62,073 nt of DNA, taken from the NCBI GenBank assembly GCA_039029315.1, contig JBCCGK010000076.1, forward strand, positions 1 through 62,073. Reading direction: 5' to 3'. This DNA is from JBCCCJ01 sp039029315. GTDB taxonomy: Bacteria > Bacteroidota > Bacteroidia > J057. Under the pieces are notes generated by a model. The model saw only the letters and a list, made by a program, of their open reading frames with translations, was not told where the DNA came from and ran no database searches. Positions 1-8,917 of this stretch are shown one piece after another. Within the stretch, counting starts at the first letter, position 1, and each line of letters opens with the position of its first letter. A program made the position numbers and the translations under genes.

Positions 1-140
1 ACTTATTTTTTGTATGCGTCTTTTTTCCTCATTCTACAGCTTTTTTTGTTCTCATAGCCCCACTATGAGAACAAAAAAGAGCCTTGTCTGAGAAAAAAAT
101 ACCTCCTAAAAATTCTTAGCACAGATTCCAAAACAGTCTC
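1..140. mobile_element. Family A MITE-like element, copy 1 (left end outside window)
   Basis: The window opens inside this element. Its right terminus carries CCAAAACAGTCTC (128-140) and is followed by TAA. The interior matches the copy at 52117-52277 almost base for base. A perfect 16-base hairpin lies at 42-57 paired with 63-78, and the whole element folds as one long imperfect palindrome. There is no open reading frame in it. It is probably a non-autonomous transposon relic. The bases from 141 to 303 and from 334 to 476 hold nothing I recognise. Confidence 0.75.
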
Positions 141-303
141 TAAGCTGCCAGATGTAAGAAAATCTCATCTTGTGGCAACGATTTTATTGAAGCTGAGGGA
201 AAAATTGCTCCATCAGAGGCAGGGAAAAACATCTGGATACAAAAACCACAGAAAGGATTGGCACATGGTTAAATGGCCCTGTAGGAGGACAAAAAGTTGT
301 TGC

Positions 304-333
304 AAAAAAAGAAACCGGCCTCTAGCCGGTTTC
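304..333 (-). terminator. Rho-independent terminator of the PepSY-like gene
   Basis: Read on the minus strand, a perfect nine-base stem GAAACCGGC / GCCGGTTTC (311-319 with 325-333) and a five-base loop are followed directly by seven U residues. It lies 144 bases downstream of the stop of the minus-strand gene at 477-1190, so it probably ends that transcript. Confidence 0.75.
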
Positions 334-476
334 TCTTGACACAATCAGCCCTCACCAATCAACAGCACATTCCCATCATCAGTATATCTTGACTTGATAG
401 TCGGACAAATCGAAACAGAACGAAAACACTTACCTACAGAATGTCGTGTCTGCCTGGATTGTCATCTCTTTCTTGT

Positions 477-1190
477 TTAGTTCCCCCAGCCTGGACGAAA
501 ATCATCCAGATAGTTGCCATCTGAATCGAAAGCCAGCCGCTCACCAGTATCCAACTTCACAAGGTATACTACTGTCCCGTCGCGCTTCGTAATCTGAACG
601 GCTTTGTCCACGACAGCACCAGCAAAGTTGTCGCTGATATAGGTCTGAGCAGTCCCTGGGAGCGCACTGGCTTCTATTATTTCTCCATGTCGTTTGTGAT
701 GCCCTCTTCTTCCGCGACGTTCACGAATTCCCAGAAAATCTCCACTTGCGTCAAAAGTCAGGATTTCTCCGCTGCTGATTCGTACCGTATAGATGCTGTC
801 TCCATCATGTTCCATGGACATGGCTTTGGTGATCATTTCGCCAGCATAGTTGGTGTCGACATAGTCCTGAACCCCCGCTGGGAGATCTTCAATCGCTACC
901 TCTACACACCCACCCCCATCTCTGGTAAATGACAATGTTTCTCCATTATCAAGGGAAATTTCGAATACTTCTGCTCCATTTGACCCAACGACTCTGGTAA
1001 TGGAAGAAATTCCCACAGACGGAAACGTATTCATAACTTGATCTAGGACGTCAGATGGAAGTTCCGATTCTGCGATGGTTTCTACTTCTCCCGTAAAAAA
1101 CTCTTGGATCAATTCTTCGGCCTGTTGGCATGCGACAAAAGTTGTTGCAAGGGCGACTACCACCCAGAATTTCAGGAATGACCTGTTCAT
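477..1190 (-). CDS. Putative lipoprotein with three PepSY-like repeats
   Basis: The 237-residue product starts with a hydrophobic signal segment ending at a lipobox-like FVAC, with the lipidated cysteine at about residue 21, so it is probably a periplasmic or outer-membrane lipoprotein. Three similar units follow at roughly residues 40-95, 96-150 and 168-232. Each has the pattern of a short helix (LPSDVLDQVMNTFP, LPAGVQDYVDTNY, LPGTAQTYISDNF), then strands ending in a phrase like GETLSFTRDG, GEILTFDASG or GERLAFDSDG. This is the Bacteroidota PepSY-like (DUF2874-type) fold. An Arg/His-rich linker (RRGRRGHHKRH) separates units two and three. The ligand is unknown. It is monocistronic, with its own terminator downstream. 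Confidence 0.75.
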   Translation of the reverse strand: MNRSFLKFWVVVALATTFVACQQAEELIQEFFTGEVETIAESELPSDVLDQVMNTFPSVGISSITRVVGSNGAEVFEISLDNGETLSFTRDGGGCVEVAIEDLPAGVQDYVDTNYAGEMITKAMSMEHDGDSIYTVRISSGEILTFDASGDFLGIRERRGRRGHHKRHGEIIEASALPGTAQTYISDNFAGAVVDKAVQITKRDGTVVYLVKLDTGERLAFDSDGNYLDDFRPGWGN

Positions 1191-1401
1191 ACGTGTTGTT
1201 TGTTGAAATGAGAAATCGAAAATGGAGCCGCTTCTTGTACCAGCACGCAGGAAGGGAAAAAAGGGTTGGTTGAGGATAGGAAAAAAATGAACAATATTTC
1301 AAAAAGCGTCCAATGGAGGCTCTAATGAGCGATAAAATCAGAGAAAGACTTCCTCATGAAGAAGAAGTCTTTCTGAGCATGACTTTGATCCAGTCCCGAT
1401 A

Positions 1402-2910
1402 TCAGCCCATTTCCCAGCCTTTTCGGTATTCTCTGGTCAGATATTGGTTGGCGGATTTTTCATTTGTGATCTTCATATTTTCTGAGTCAAACTCCAGTTT
1501 TTTGCCAGTACGAATGGCAATCGCTCCCAAATTGATCGTATCTGTAACGGTTCCGGCTTTGAGGAAACTTCCGCCTGCCTCTTCATTGTTCAGGATAGAC
1601 TCCGCCCATGTCGCGGTCCTGTCTACTTCATCGGCCTTTTTTACCTGCTTCTCGCCCTCATAAGCTTTCATCCTGGCAGAAGGAATGATTTCAGGATTTT
1701 CTCCCAAAAAGCTCGCGAGAATTTTTCCCTTATCTCCAACGAACATCATGCCCTCGAACGGAATGTCTCTGTCATCTGCTTCCAGTTCTGGCGGAGCAAA
1801 TGGTTTCATGCCACCATCGTACCAAAACAAGTCAAAGGCAGGAAGGGCTCGTTGCGCTGGAAACTTGAATCGAACCATGGAAGAATAGGGGAAGGCGGAA
1901 TCATTTTTGACGCCTCTACAGACCTGATTGATGACTTGCCGATTGGTCGTTCCATAGGCTTTGACGCTGGTAGGGCCGCGATCAATTCCAAAGTTGTCAA
2001 AAAGAGGAAAAAGGCTGTAATGTCCCATATCTGCGATGCTGCCGCCTCCAAAGTCATACCAACCCCGAAATACATTGTGGGTAAAGTTGGGGTGATAGGG
2101 GCGATCTGGAACAGGGCCCAACCAAAGATCCCAATTGAAGTTTTTGGGAATGGGAGGTGTATCGGTGGGTTCCAGATGCCATTGAGGCCACACAGGACGA
2201 AAAGACCAGTTGTGGATTTCCTTGAGAGTTCCGATGGCACCATCATTGATCCAGTCAAGGATAAGTTTGTGATCAGAGATAGGCTTCCAGGCCAGTAGGT
2301 TGGTGAGGACCTTCTCTTGTCGTGTCGTTTCGATGGTTAATCTTCCTTCAGCGAGTCGATTGGCAATGGGTTTGTGCGTGATGACATGCACTTTCTTTTT
2401 CATAGCGGCAATTGCGATCGGGGCATGTGTATGGTCAGGCGTCATGACCTTGACCACGTCCAGGTCCTTCTCCTTCTCCAGCAAATCCCTGAAATCCTCA
2501 TAGGCTTTGCACGCTTTTTTCTGTTTGTAGTATTGGTTGACATATTTTTGCGCAACATCTCTTCCACCAGGAATTCCTGTTACCCCTTCTCCCCAACTTT
2601 TGTCATTAAGGACTTTGCGAATGTTGTTTCGAATACCGTGTGCAGACCAATCCAGATAATCTGTAGAGTATTTGTTGGGATCACAGACGGCGATCACTTG
2701 AATTTTGGGATTGACCAGCATTTCTCCCATCTCGCGTAGTCCCTGTGTGCCGCAGCCAATATTGGCCACAGTGATTTTATCCGATGGGGGGATTTTTCCT
2801 GATTTGGCAAGAACATGAGCAGGGACGATGGAGAAAGTAGCTGCAGTTGCGGCAGCTTTCCCGGCTTTGTTGATGAATTCGCGGCGATTGAGATTGTCTG
2901 TTGAGCTCAT
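1402..2910 (-). CDS. Gfo/Idh/MocA family oxidoreductase with Tat-type signal
   Basis: This 502-residue protein begins with a twin-arginine-like leader (NRREFINKAGKAAATAATF), typical of Bacteroidota secreted Gfo/Idh/MocA dehydrogenases. The Rossmann motif VANIGCGTQG follows at about residues 48-57, and the NAD(P)-dependent dehydrogenase core contains the VMTPDHTHAPIAIAAM stretch and the EKP-loop equivalent HVITHKPIA. The C-terminal half is the usual alpha/beta substrate domain. Relatives act on sugars, inositols or glycosides, usually in the periplasm; the substrate cannot be read here. It stands alone, divergent from the sigma-factor gene. Confidence 0.85.
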   Translation of the reverse strand: MSSTDNLNRREFINKAGKAAATAATFSIVPAHVLAKSGKIPPSDKITVANIGCGTQGLREMGEMLVNPKIQVIAVCDPNKYSTDYLDWSAHGIRNNIRKVLNDKSWGEGVTGIPGGRDVAQKYVNQYYKQKKACKAYEDFRDLLEKEKDLDVVKVMTPDHTHAPIAIAAMKKKVHVITHKPIANRLAEGRLTIETTRQEKVLTNLLAWKPISDHKLILDWINDGAIGTLKEIHNWSFRPVWPQWHLEPTDTPPIPKNFNWDLWLGPVPDRPYHPNFTHNVFRGWYDFGGGSIADMGHYSLFPLFDNFGIDRGPTSVKAYGTTNRQVINQVCRGVKNDSAFPYSSMVRFKFPAQRALPAFDLFWYDGGMKPFAPPELEADDRDIPFEGMMFVGDKGKILASFLGENPEIIPSARMKAYEGEKQVKKADEVDRTATWAESILNNEEAGGSFLKAGTVTDTINLGAIAIRTGKKLEFDSENMKITNEKSANQYLTREYRKGWEMG

Positions 2911-3328
2911 CTGAAGGTATGGTTAAGTAGTAGAAGGAAAAAAGTATAGGTTTCTAAGTTAGGTCTTGTAGCAAGAGAATTGCAAATCCAGTCTTAAGTA
3001 GACGCACGGACTATGTCAATAAAAAGAGACCCATGCACAGATAGAAGAAATATCCTAATTGCCATCGAAAACCACGATATATCCCTGCCCCCCAATACAC
3101 GCCAGCAGTGTACATCTTCCTTTCTTCCGAAGAGCAGATAGGCGGAGAGGTTTATCTTTTGTGAAAAAGGGCAGGAAACTCGGGAATATTTGCAACCTTT
3201 ATTCTGTCAAAGGTGTACCTAGAGTAGTAATACTCTCCATACACTGTTATTTTTTTCCTGACCTCAGGCAACTATTGCCATGACACTTGCGTGTAGCCTG
3301 AGACCAATCACAGTAATCCTTTACCGCA
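2911..3328. other. Divergent intergenic region, no gene seen
   Basis: The 418 bases between the divergent oxidoreductase and sigma-factor genes must hold both promoters. I found no convincing TAnnTTTG box, strong hairpin, repeat or credible coding frame in it. Confidence 0.5.
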
Positions 3329-3895
3329 GTGAGAGTATCACTTACTTCGGATATACAGCCCCTCATTCAAGCTTGCCAGGAAGGTCAGAGAGACGCCCGC
3401 GCAAGTCTTTATCGCCAATTTTACAATTATGCGATGAGCATTTGTCTTCGATACTCCAAAGACAGGGAGGAGGCCAAGGAAATCGTGAATGATGGTTTTT
3501 TGAAAATTTTTGCAAAACTGGACAAATACGACCACCGTAAGTCCTTCCAGGGATGGTTACGTCGCATCATGATCAATGCTTCCATTGATTTTTATCGACG
3601 GAACCAAAAACATTATCATCAGGCGGACCTGGAAGCGGCAAAGCATATGGGCGTAGAGGCACATGGTTTGTCCTCGCTGACACAGCAGGAAATTATGGAT
3701 GCCGTCCAGAAATTGCCACCATCATATCGCATGGTTTTCAACCTGTTCGTCGTAGAGGGATATAAGCATGAAGAGATTGCAGAAGAATTGGGCATCAGTA
3801 TCGGAACCTCTAAATCTAACCTAGCAAAAGCGCGTGCTAAACTCAAGGTGAGCCTGGCTCATCATTATGCCAACAATTTAAATTATCATGGATGA
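3329..3895 (+). CDS. ECF-type RNA polymerase sigma factor
   Basis: This 188-residue sigma-70 family protein starts at GTG, because no ATG lies before the conserved region. Region 2 runs over roughly residues 25-95 and includes the AKEIVNDGFLKIF and SFQGWLRRIMINASIDFYRR stretches. Region 4 is at roughly 128-178, with LPPSYRMVFNLFVVEGYKH and the helix-turn-helix EEIAEELGISIGTSKSNLAK. There is no region 1.1 or 3, as in extracytoplasmic-function sigma factors. Its stop overlaps the start of the next gene by eight bases, so the two are translationally coupled; the partner is placed like an anti-sigma factor. Confidence 0.9.
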   Translation: MRVSLTSDIQPLIQACQEGQRDARASLYRQFYNYAMSICLRYSKDREEAKEIVNDGFLKIFAKLDKYDHRKSFQGWLRRIMINASIDFYRRNQKHYHQADLEAAKHMGVEAHGLSSLTQQEIMDAVQKLPPSYRMVFNLFVVEGYKHEEIAEELGISIGTSKSNLAKARAKLKVSLAHHYANNLNYHG

Positions 3896-4583
3896 TCGGT
3901 ACTTTGACGATGTAATGAAACAGAGGCTGGAAGCCTATGCGGATACCAGCGCAGTAGATGAAGCTGCGCTGATTGAAGTATTGGATGTTGCTGACCATCT
4001 GAGTCCTGGGGTTTCTTCTGGAGGATTGTGGGGAATTGGAGGAAACTGGATCATGGGCATGCTGCCCGTACTGATGGTCATAGGAGGGCTCTGGTGGATA
4101 ATTGGACTAGAGGATCAAGCGATTGCTGCTGAGATGATGCAAGAACCTTCGGAAATCCTTGCGCTTCATCCTCCTTTGCCACCCGCTCCGGAGGCTGTGC
4201 AGGCAGCAGTTCTTACCGTAGACAAGATCGAGGTCAAGGCTCCAGTGAGGACCTCTGGTTTGGCGCCCATCGAAGGACGTCAGCAAATAATTCCCCAGCC
4301 TGTTTCACTCCCGCAACCAAGGCGCAAGCTCACGGTTTCCCAACTCGCTGCCAGACCGCCACTGCCCGCTGTCATGACAGATACCTTTGATCGCCCCCAG
4401 CTTCCGTTGGTGAAGCTAGCGTCTCTTGATGGTCATGATCACTTTCACATAGAATCTGTGGCGGAACATGGGCAATATTTGGTAGATTTTTTTGGAAAAC
4501 GATCCTCACGGCATCATCGACATACCCATAAGTCGATTCTTATACGACCTTGCACAGCATCCAAATCTGGATGCAGAAGGTGA
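3888..4583 (+). CDS. Membrane protein coupled to the sigma factor; 3' end probably frame-broken
   Basis: The 231-residue product has a cytosolic N-terminal part (1-50), one transmembrane segment (about 54-75, MGMLPVLMVIGGLWWIIG) and a Pro-rich periplasmic part. The position right after an ECF sigma gene and the topology suggest an anti-sigma-like or envelope-sensing role, but no zinc anti-sigma motif is visible. The last 30 residues are basic and low-quality. A run of seven T at 4487-4493 is the likely break: deleting one base joins the frame to one reading LENDPHGIIDIPISRFLYDL, which looks like real protein and stays open to 4803. It then enters the family B repeat at 4651. Confidence 0.6.
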   Translation: MDDRYFDDVMKQRLEAYADTSAVDEAALIEVLDVADHLSPGVSSGGLWGIGGNWIMGMLPVLMVIGGLWWIIGLEDQAIAAEMMQEPSEILALHPPLPPAPEAVQAAVLTVDKIEVKAPVRTSGLAPIEGRQQIIPQPVSLPQPRRKLTVSQLAARPPLPAVMTDTFDRPQLPLVKLASLDGHDHFHIESVAEHGQYLVDFFGKRSSRHHRHTHKSILIRPCTASKSGCRR

Positions 4584-4650
4584 GGAATGTCTTGTCCCTC
4601 CCCACCTGAAGCAGCTCCATTTTTATATTCCTCTATTTTCTTCAGCTACT

Positions 4651-4818
4651 TCACTCCCGTACACTTTTGGCCCAACTCCCCAAAACCGCTCCGGTTCACC
4701 AATCGGAAGTCCGGTGCGCTGCCAATCTGAAGTCCGGTGCGCTGTCAATCGGAAGGTCCAGTGCGCCGTCGAGTTTTGGGAGCCAACCCGCCAATACCCT
4801 TAAAAGAGTCCGGTAGAG
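4651..4818 (-). repeat. Family B element, copy 1 (short form, reversed)
   Basis: The left end TCACTCCCGTACACTTTT matches the right end of the copy at 14657-14876 read on the other strand; the right end AAAAGAGTCCGGTAGAG is a decayed match to the other terminus. Inside are three units of 23-24 bases, of the form CAATCGGAAGTCCGGTGCGC. This copy lacks about 65 bases present next to the terminus in the 14.7 kb copy. No target duplication is visible. It fills most of the 315-base gap between the flanking genes. Confidence 0.75.
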
Positions 4819-4898
4819 AGTCAGAGGAACCCTATGGTTGCCACTAAGCGGATTTCTCCCTATTTTGTGGGGAAAATTCATCAATCAGATCAACCATT

Positions 4899-6572
4899 AT
4901 GGCTACGCTCGTACAGACAGATCTCAAATCCCCACTGGAACTTTTCTATACATGGGAAAAACAAATTCCAACCAAAAAATATCTCCACCAACCCATTGGT
5001 GGACAATGGTATACCTGGACCTGGGCAGAAGCTGCTAATGAAATTCGAAGAATGGCAGCCTTCATAGACTCAAAAGGATATGAGCCAGGCAGTCGAATCG
5101 CCATCTTGTCCAGAAACTGTGCACACTGGATCATGACAGATATTGCCATTATGATGAGTGGACATATATCTGTCCCAATCTACCCGAATGTCAATCGACA
5201 GAATGTCAACTATGTTCTCACCCACAGTGAGAGCAAGATGCTATTTGTCGGAAAGCTGGAGCCACATGACTGGGAGGAAATGAAGAACGGGATTCCTGAA
5301 GAGGTCAGCTGTGTCAACTTCGGACGATACAATCTGGCAAACGATGATTTTCCAACCTGGGACCAGATAATTGAGAGTACAGAGCCAAAAACAGATAGTC
5401 CTTCTCGAGATTTGGATGAGATCATGACCATTATCTATACCTCAGGGACAACTGGAACTCCCAAAGGTGTAGTACAGAAGTTTATTGCACCGACATTTGC
5501 GTTCAATACCTTTATGGATATCTTCAATCTGGGTGCTGATGATCGGTTCTTTTCCTATCTGCCTCTGTCTCATATCGCTGAGCGAATGTTGATCGTCATG
5601 GGGACCTTGAATAGTGGCGCTTCAGTGCACTTTGCTCAATCTCTGGATACGTTTGCAGAGAATCTCCGAACCTGTGCGCCGACAGTTTTCCTTGGAGTAC
5701 CACGAATCTGGACCAAGTTTCAGATGGGTGTACTGGCGAAATTTTCCCAATCCAAACTGAATATTTTGCTGGCCATCCCGATTTTGAACAATGTAATTAA
5801 GAAAAAAATCCGTGAAGCGCTGGGACTGCATTGTGCCAAAATTTGTCTGACAGGTGCTGCGCCCATTCCGGCTTCCCTCTTGCAGTGGTATAGCCGCCTC
5901 AAACTGGATATTTGCGAAGTCTATGGAATGACAGAAAATTCTGCCTATTCACACTCCAATATTCCTGGGGCAACACGATACGGAACTGTAGGAAGAGCCA
6001 TGCCTGGCGTCGAAGTCAAACTGACAGATGAGGACGAAATCTGCGTCAAGAGTCTTGCGAATATGGTCGAGTATTACAAAGAACCAGGAAAAACTGCAGA
6101 AGCCCTCAGAGATGGATTCCTGCATACTGGCGACAAAGGGTCCGTAGATGCTGATGGATTCATGCGAATCACTGGTCGGGTGAAGGACTTGTTCAAAACC
6201 TCTAAAGCAAAATATGTCGCGCCAAGCCCAATCGAAATGCTGCTCGCCAAAAATGAAAATATTGAGCAAGTATGTGTGGTAGGTACCGGAATTCCTCAAC
6301 CACTGGCCTTGGTAGTGTTGTCAGAAGATGCACAGGAAAAAGACAAAGAGGATGTCAAGGAAAGCTTGGAAGAAACCTATGCGGAAGTAAATCCAAGCCT
6401 GGAGCATCATGAACAATTGCAGAAACTGGTTGTTGTCAAGGATAACTGGACGCCCGAAAATGGTGTTCTTACCCCTACACTTAAAATTAAGCGGAGTGTC
6501 ATTGACGACAGATACCAGAACTCTTATGAAAAGTGGTACGATGGGGGCAAAGGAGTGATCTGGGAAAATTAA
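4899..6572 (+). CDS. AMP-dependent acyl-CoA synthetase (long-chain fatty acid-CoA ligase type)
   Basis: This 557-residue member of the ANL adenylating family should activate a fatty or related carboxylic acid with ATP and load it on CoA. The P-loop-like motif TIIYTSGTTGTPKGV lies at about residues 177-191. The aromatic/adenine motif YGMTENSAYS, the ATP-binding TGDKG and the hinge GRVKDLFKTSKAKYVAPSPIE follow in the usual order. The length and the FLPLSHIAER-like segment YLPLSHIAERM resemble FadD15-type long-chain synthetases of Bacteroidota. It is monocistronic, followed by a strong terminator, and preceded by the family B repeat. Confidence 0.9.
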   Translation: MATLVQTDLKSPLELFYTWEKQIPTKKYLHQPIGGQWYTWTWAEAANEIRRMAAFIDSKGYEPGSRIAILSRNCAHWIMTDIAIMMSGHISVPIYPNVNRQNVNYVLTHSESKMLFVGKLEPHDWEEMKNGIPEEVSCVNFGRYNLANDDFPTWDQIIESTEPKTDSPSRDLDEIMTIIYTSGTTGTPKGVVQKFIAPTFAFNTFMDIFNLGADDRFFSYLPLSHIAERMLIVMGTLNSGASVHFAQSLDTFAENLRTCAPTVFLGVPRIWTKFQMGVLAKFSQSKLNILLAIPILNNVIKKKIREALGLHCAKICLTGAAPIPASLLQWYSRLKLDICEVYGMTENSAYSHSNIPGATRYGTVGRAMPGVEVKLTDEDEICVKSLANMVEYYKEPGKTAEALRDGFLHTGDKGSVDADGFMRITGRVKDLFKTSKAKYVAPSPIEMLLAKNENIEQVCVVGTGIPQPLALVVLSEDAQEKDKEDVKESLEETYAEVNPSLEHHEQLQKLVVVKDNWTPENGVLTPTLKIKRSVIDDRYQNSYEKWYDGGKGVIWEN

Positions 6573-6607
6573 TCATCTAGAACTGCTGACACAGCTTCTC
6601 CCACTGC

Positions 6608-6680
6608 ACAGAGGTACGGAAACACAGAGAGAAAGACCATCAAAAGATCTTTGTGTTTTGGTACCTCTGTATATTTTTTT
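6608..6680 (+). terminator. Long-stem terminator after the acyl-CoA synthetase
   Basis: Arms ACAGAGGTAC (6608-6617) and GTACCTCTGT (6661-6670) pair perfectly and extend inward through AAACACAGA / TTTGTGTTT across a two-base mismatch. Seven T follow at 6674-6680. It is suited to ending the upstream transcript 36 bases after its stop codon. Confidence 0.7.
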
Positions 6681-6703
6681 ACTTCTCAACAACTAGATAG
6701 CAT

Positions 6704-7819
6704 ATGTCCCGATTACTCCTTCTCCTCTGTTTGCTTTCTCTTTCCTGTATCAACTTCAATTCTGCGACCATAGAGGTGGACAAGCCATTGCTGGACAAGA
6801 TCCAACTTCCAGACGGATTTCAGATCGAATTGTATGCCGAAGGAGTGAAAAATGCCCGCTCGATGGCTTTGGGAGAAAAAGGAACGATATTCGTCGGGAC
6901 ACGAAGTCAGGGGAAAGTGTATGCTCTGGTGGATAAAAATGGGGACTACAAAGTAGACAAGCAATATGAAATTGCCAAAGGACTCAAACTCCCTAATGGG
7001 GTAGCCTTCCGCAATGGTTCGCTCTATGTTGCAGAGGTCAACAAAATCTGGCGGTACGACAAGATAGAAGAGAAACTGTCTTCCCCTCCCGAACCTGTGG
7101 TGATTCGCGATGATCTTCCGACAGACAGATGGCATGGATGGAAGTACATCGCTTTTGGGCCGGATGATAAACTCTATGTGCCTGTGGGTGCGCCTTGCAA
7201 CATCTGCGAACGCGAAGATGAACGCTACGCTTCCATCCTTCATATGAATCCCGATGGGAGCGATCTGAAGGTGTATGCGCATGGAGTGAGGAACACTGTC
7301 GGATTTGACTGGCATCCAGAGACCAATGAGTTGTGGTTCACGGACAATGGCCGGGACATGATGGGCAATGATCTTCCACCAGATGAATTGAATCATGCGC
7401 CTCAAGCCGGTATGCACTTTGGGTTTCCGTATTGTCATGCTGGAGAGATTGCGGACCCAAAGTTTGGGGAGATCAAGGATTGTAGCCAATTCACGCCTCC
7501 GGCACAACAATTGAACCCGCATGGAGCTGCTTTGGGGGTGAATTTTTATGAGGGAGACATGTTCCCCGAAGCATACAAACATCAAGTCTTTATTGCAGAA
7601 CATGGCTCCTGGAATCGAGATGAGTTAATCGGTTATCGCCTGAGTCTGGTTCGCCTGGAAGGAAATAAAGCCGTCAGTTTTGAGGCATTTGCTGAGGGAT
7701 GGCTACAAGATGGCAAAGCATGGGGCCGACCCGTAGCCCTCCTTCAACTGCCAGATGGGTCCTTATTGGTCTCTGACGACATGGCCAATGTGATCTATCG
7801 GATCACCTATACCGGATAA
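6704..7819 (+). CDS. Sorbosone dehydrogenase-like beta-propeller lipoprotein
   Basis: The 371-residue protein has a signal peptide ending in the lipobox LSLSC (cysteine at about residue 15), so it is likely a lipoprotein. The rest is a six-bladed propeller of the soluble glucose/sorbosone dehydrogenase family (PQQ-dependent type): LPDGFQIELYAEGVKNARSMA starts the first blades, then RWHGWKYIAFGPDDKLYVPVG, ARG-type GVRNTVGFDWHPETNELWFTD and the blade with FIAEHGSWNRDELIGYR. The family oxidises sugars or aldehydes outside the cytoplasm; cofactor and substrate are inferred only. It stands alone. Confidence 0.8.
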   Translation: MSRLLLLLCLLSLSCINFNSATIEVDKPLLDKIQLPDGFQIELYAEGVKNARSMALGEKGTIFVGTRSQGKVYALVDKNGDYKVDKQYEIAKGLKLPNGVAFRNGSLYVAEVNKIWRYDKIEEKLSSPPEPVVIRDDLPTDRWHGWKYIAFGPDDKLYVPVGAPCNICEREDERYASILHMNPDGSDLKVYAHGVRNTVGFDWHPETNELWFTDNGRDMMGNDLPPDELNHAPQAGMHFGFPYCHAGEIADPKFGEIKDCSQFTPPAQQLNPHGAALGVNFYEGDMFPEAYKHQVFIAEHGSWNRDELIGYRLSLVRLEGNKAVSFEAFAEGWLQDGKAWGRPVALLQLPDGSLLVSDDMANVIYRITYTG

Positions 7820-7903
7820 GCCCTCTTTCTTGCTCCTTTCTATGAAGCAACTCTATGAAGCAAAGTAGGGAGAAAATACCATATCCCCTCCTTCTGAAGC
7901 CGG

Positions 7904-8833
7904 ATGAAGACTCCGTATATGAATCAGGATATCTTTTTGCCGTATGGGCTTGATGAGAATGAGGAAATTGTACACATCTCGCAGGTAGAGAGTGGTCGCA
8001 GCAGCTTGTCTTGTCCATTTTGTGATGCACCTTTGATCGCGAAGAAGGGGACTCGGCTAAGCCATCATTTCGCGCATGCCGGAAATACATGCAAAGAAGT
8101 TGCAGGAGGAGCAGTAGACAGCCTGTCTTTGAGCATCCCTTTTTATTCTGATGTGTTTTCCAGTCAACTTTCCGATTCAGAAAAACGTGCATTACAGATT
8201 TTGTACAAGGCTTTTGGCAAGGAGTACTTCCATAGAAAAGGGAAAGAAAACTCCGCCTTTCAACTGTTATTTCAGAATGGGATTCAAAAACTCTCACAGG
8301 TCTGGGAAAGACTTCTCTCTGCTCAACAATTGGAAGAAAAGGGAAACTGGTTTCAACTCACTAGCTATGCGGAAGCGGGCTTGGGGGTGCTTCCCATTTC
8401 AGTATTTGCCCGGATACAGGAATTCAGGCTTTATGTGTTTGAATCCATTTTGGAAGAAGGGCATGACTCGACTGGGATCTTGCGCAAAAAAATCTATCAC
8501 AACCTGAAAAATCGCCTTCTACAGGCAACCTTATACTGTCTACACATTCCTGGGCAGAAGGGACAGTCCGCAGTCTGGAAAATTGGCATGACGAGCAGGA
8601 CTGCTGAGCAGCGCTTGAAGGAATTATCTCCGGCGATCATACATCAATTTGGCGAAAAACGAGCCCGGGCAACCTATATAGCATGTGAGATTCCAGGCAT
8701 GGGAAGATTGGAAGCCTATATCAAAAAGCGTTTTGCTGCTTCTCAACTTCCCTTCACTTACAACAATCATGTCTACACGGAATTCTTTACAAATCCCAAT
8801 TTGATTGAGGAGCTAAAAATTCTCCAAGCGTGA
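7904..8833 (+). CDS. CoiA-like zinc domain fused to GIY-YIG/T5orf172-like domain
   Basis: This is a 309-residue protein with two recognisable ends. Residues 37-58 form a zinc-ribbon-like cluster, C37-x2-C40 followed by HHFAH at 54-58, the pattern seen at the start of CoiA-like competence proteins. Residues about 205-300 resemble the T5orf172/Mug113 branch of GIY-YIG nucleases: LYCLHIPG, then VWKIGMTSRTAEQRLKEL, and a later Glu in MGRLEAYIKKRF. The middle is helical and not recognisable. A DNA-processing nuclease role is inferred. It is monocistronic, next to polA but on the opposite strand. A less likely reading is an inactive DNA-binding protein. Confidence 0.6.
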   Translation: MKTPYMNQDIFLPYGLDENEEIVHISQVESGRSSLSCPFCDAPLIAKKGTRLSHHFAHAGNTCKEVAGGAVDSLSLSIPFYSDVFSSQLSDSEKRALQILYKAFGKEYFHRKGKENSAFQLLFQNGIQKLSQVWERLLSAQQLEEKGNWFQLTSYAEAGLGVLPISVFARIQEFRLYVFESILEEGHDSTGILRKKIYHNLKNRLLQATLYCLHIPGQKGQSAVWKIGMTSRTAEQRLKELSPAIIHQFGEKRARATYIACEIPGMGRLEAYIKKRFAASQLPFTYNNHVYTEFFTNPNLIEELKILQA

Positions 8834-8917
8834 TGAATGAGGACAGACAACTCAAGACAGACCTCTTCTTTCGTCTGGCAATGTTCCAGGAAGATACAGC
8901 AGGAATGTTACAAATGC

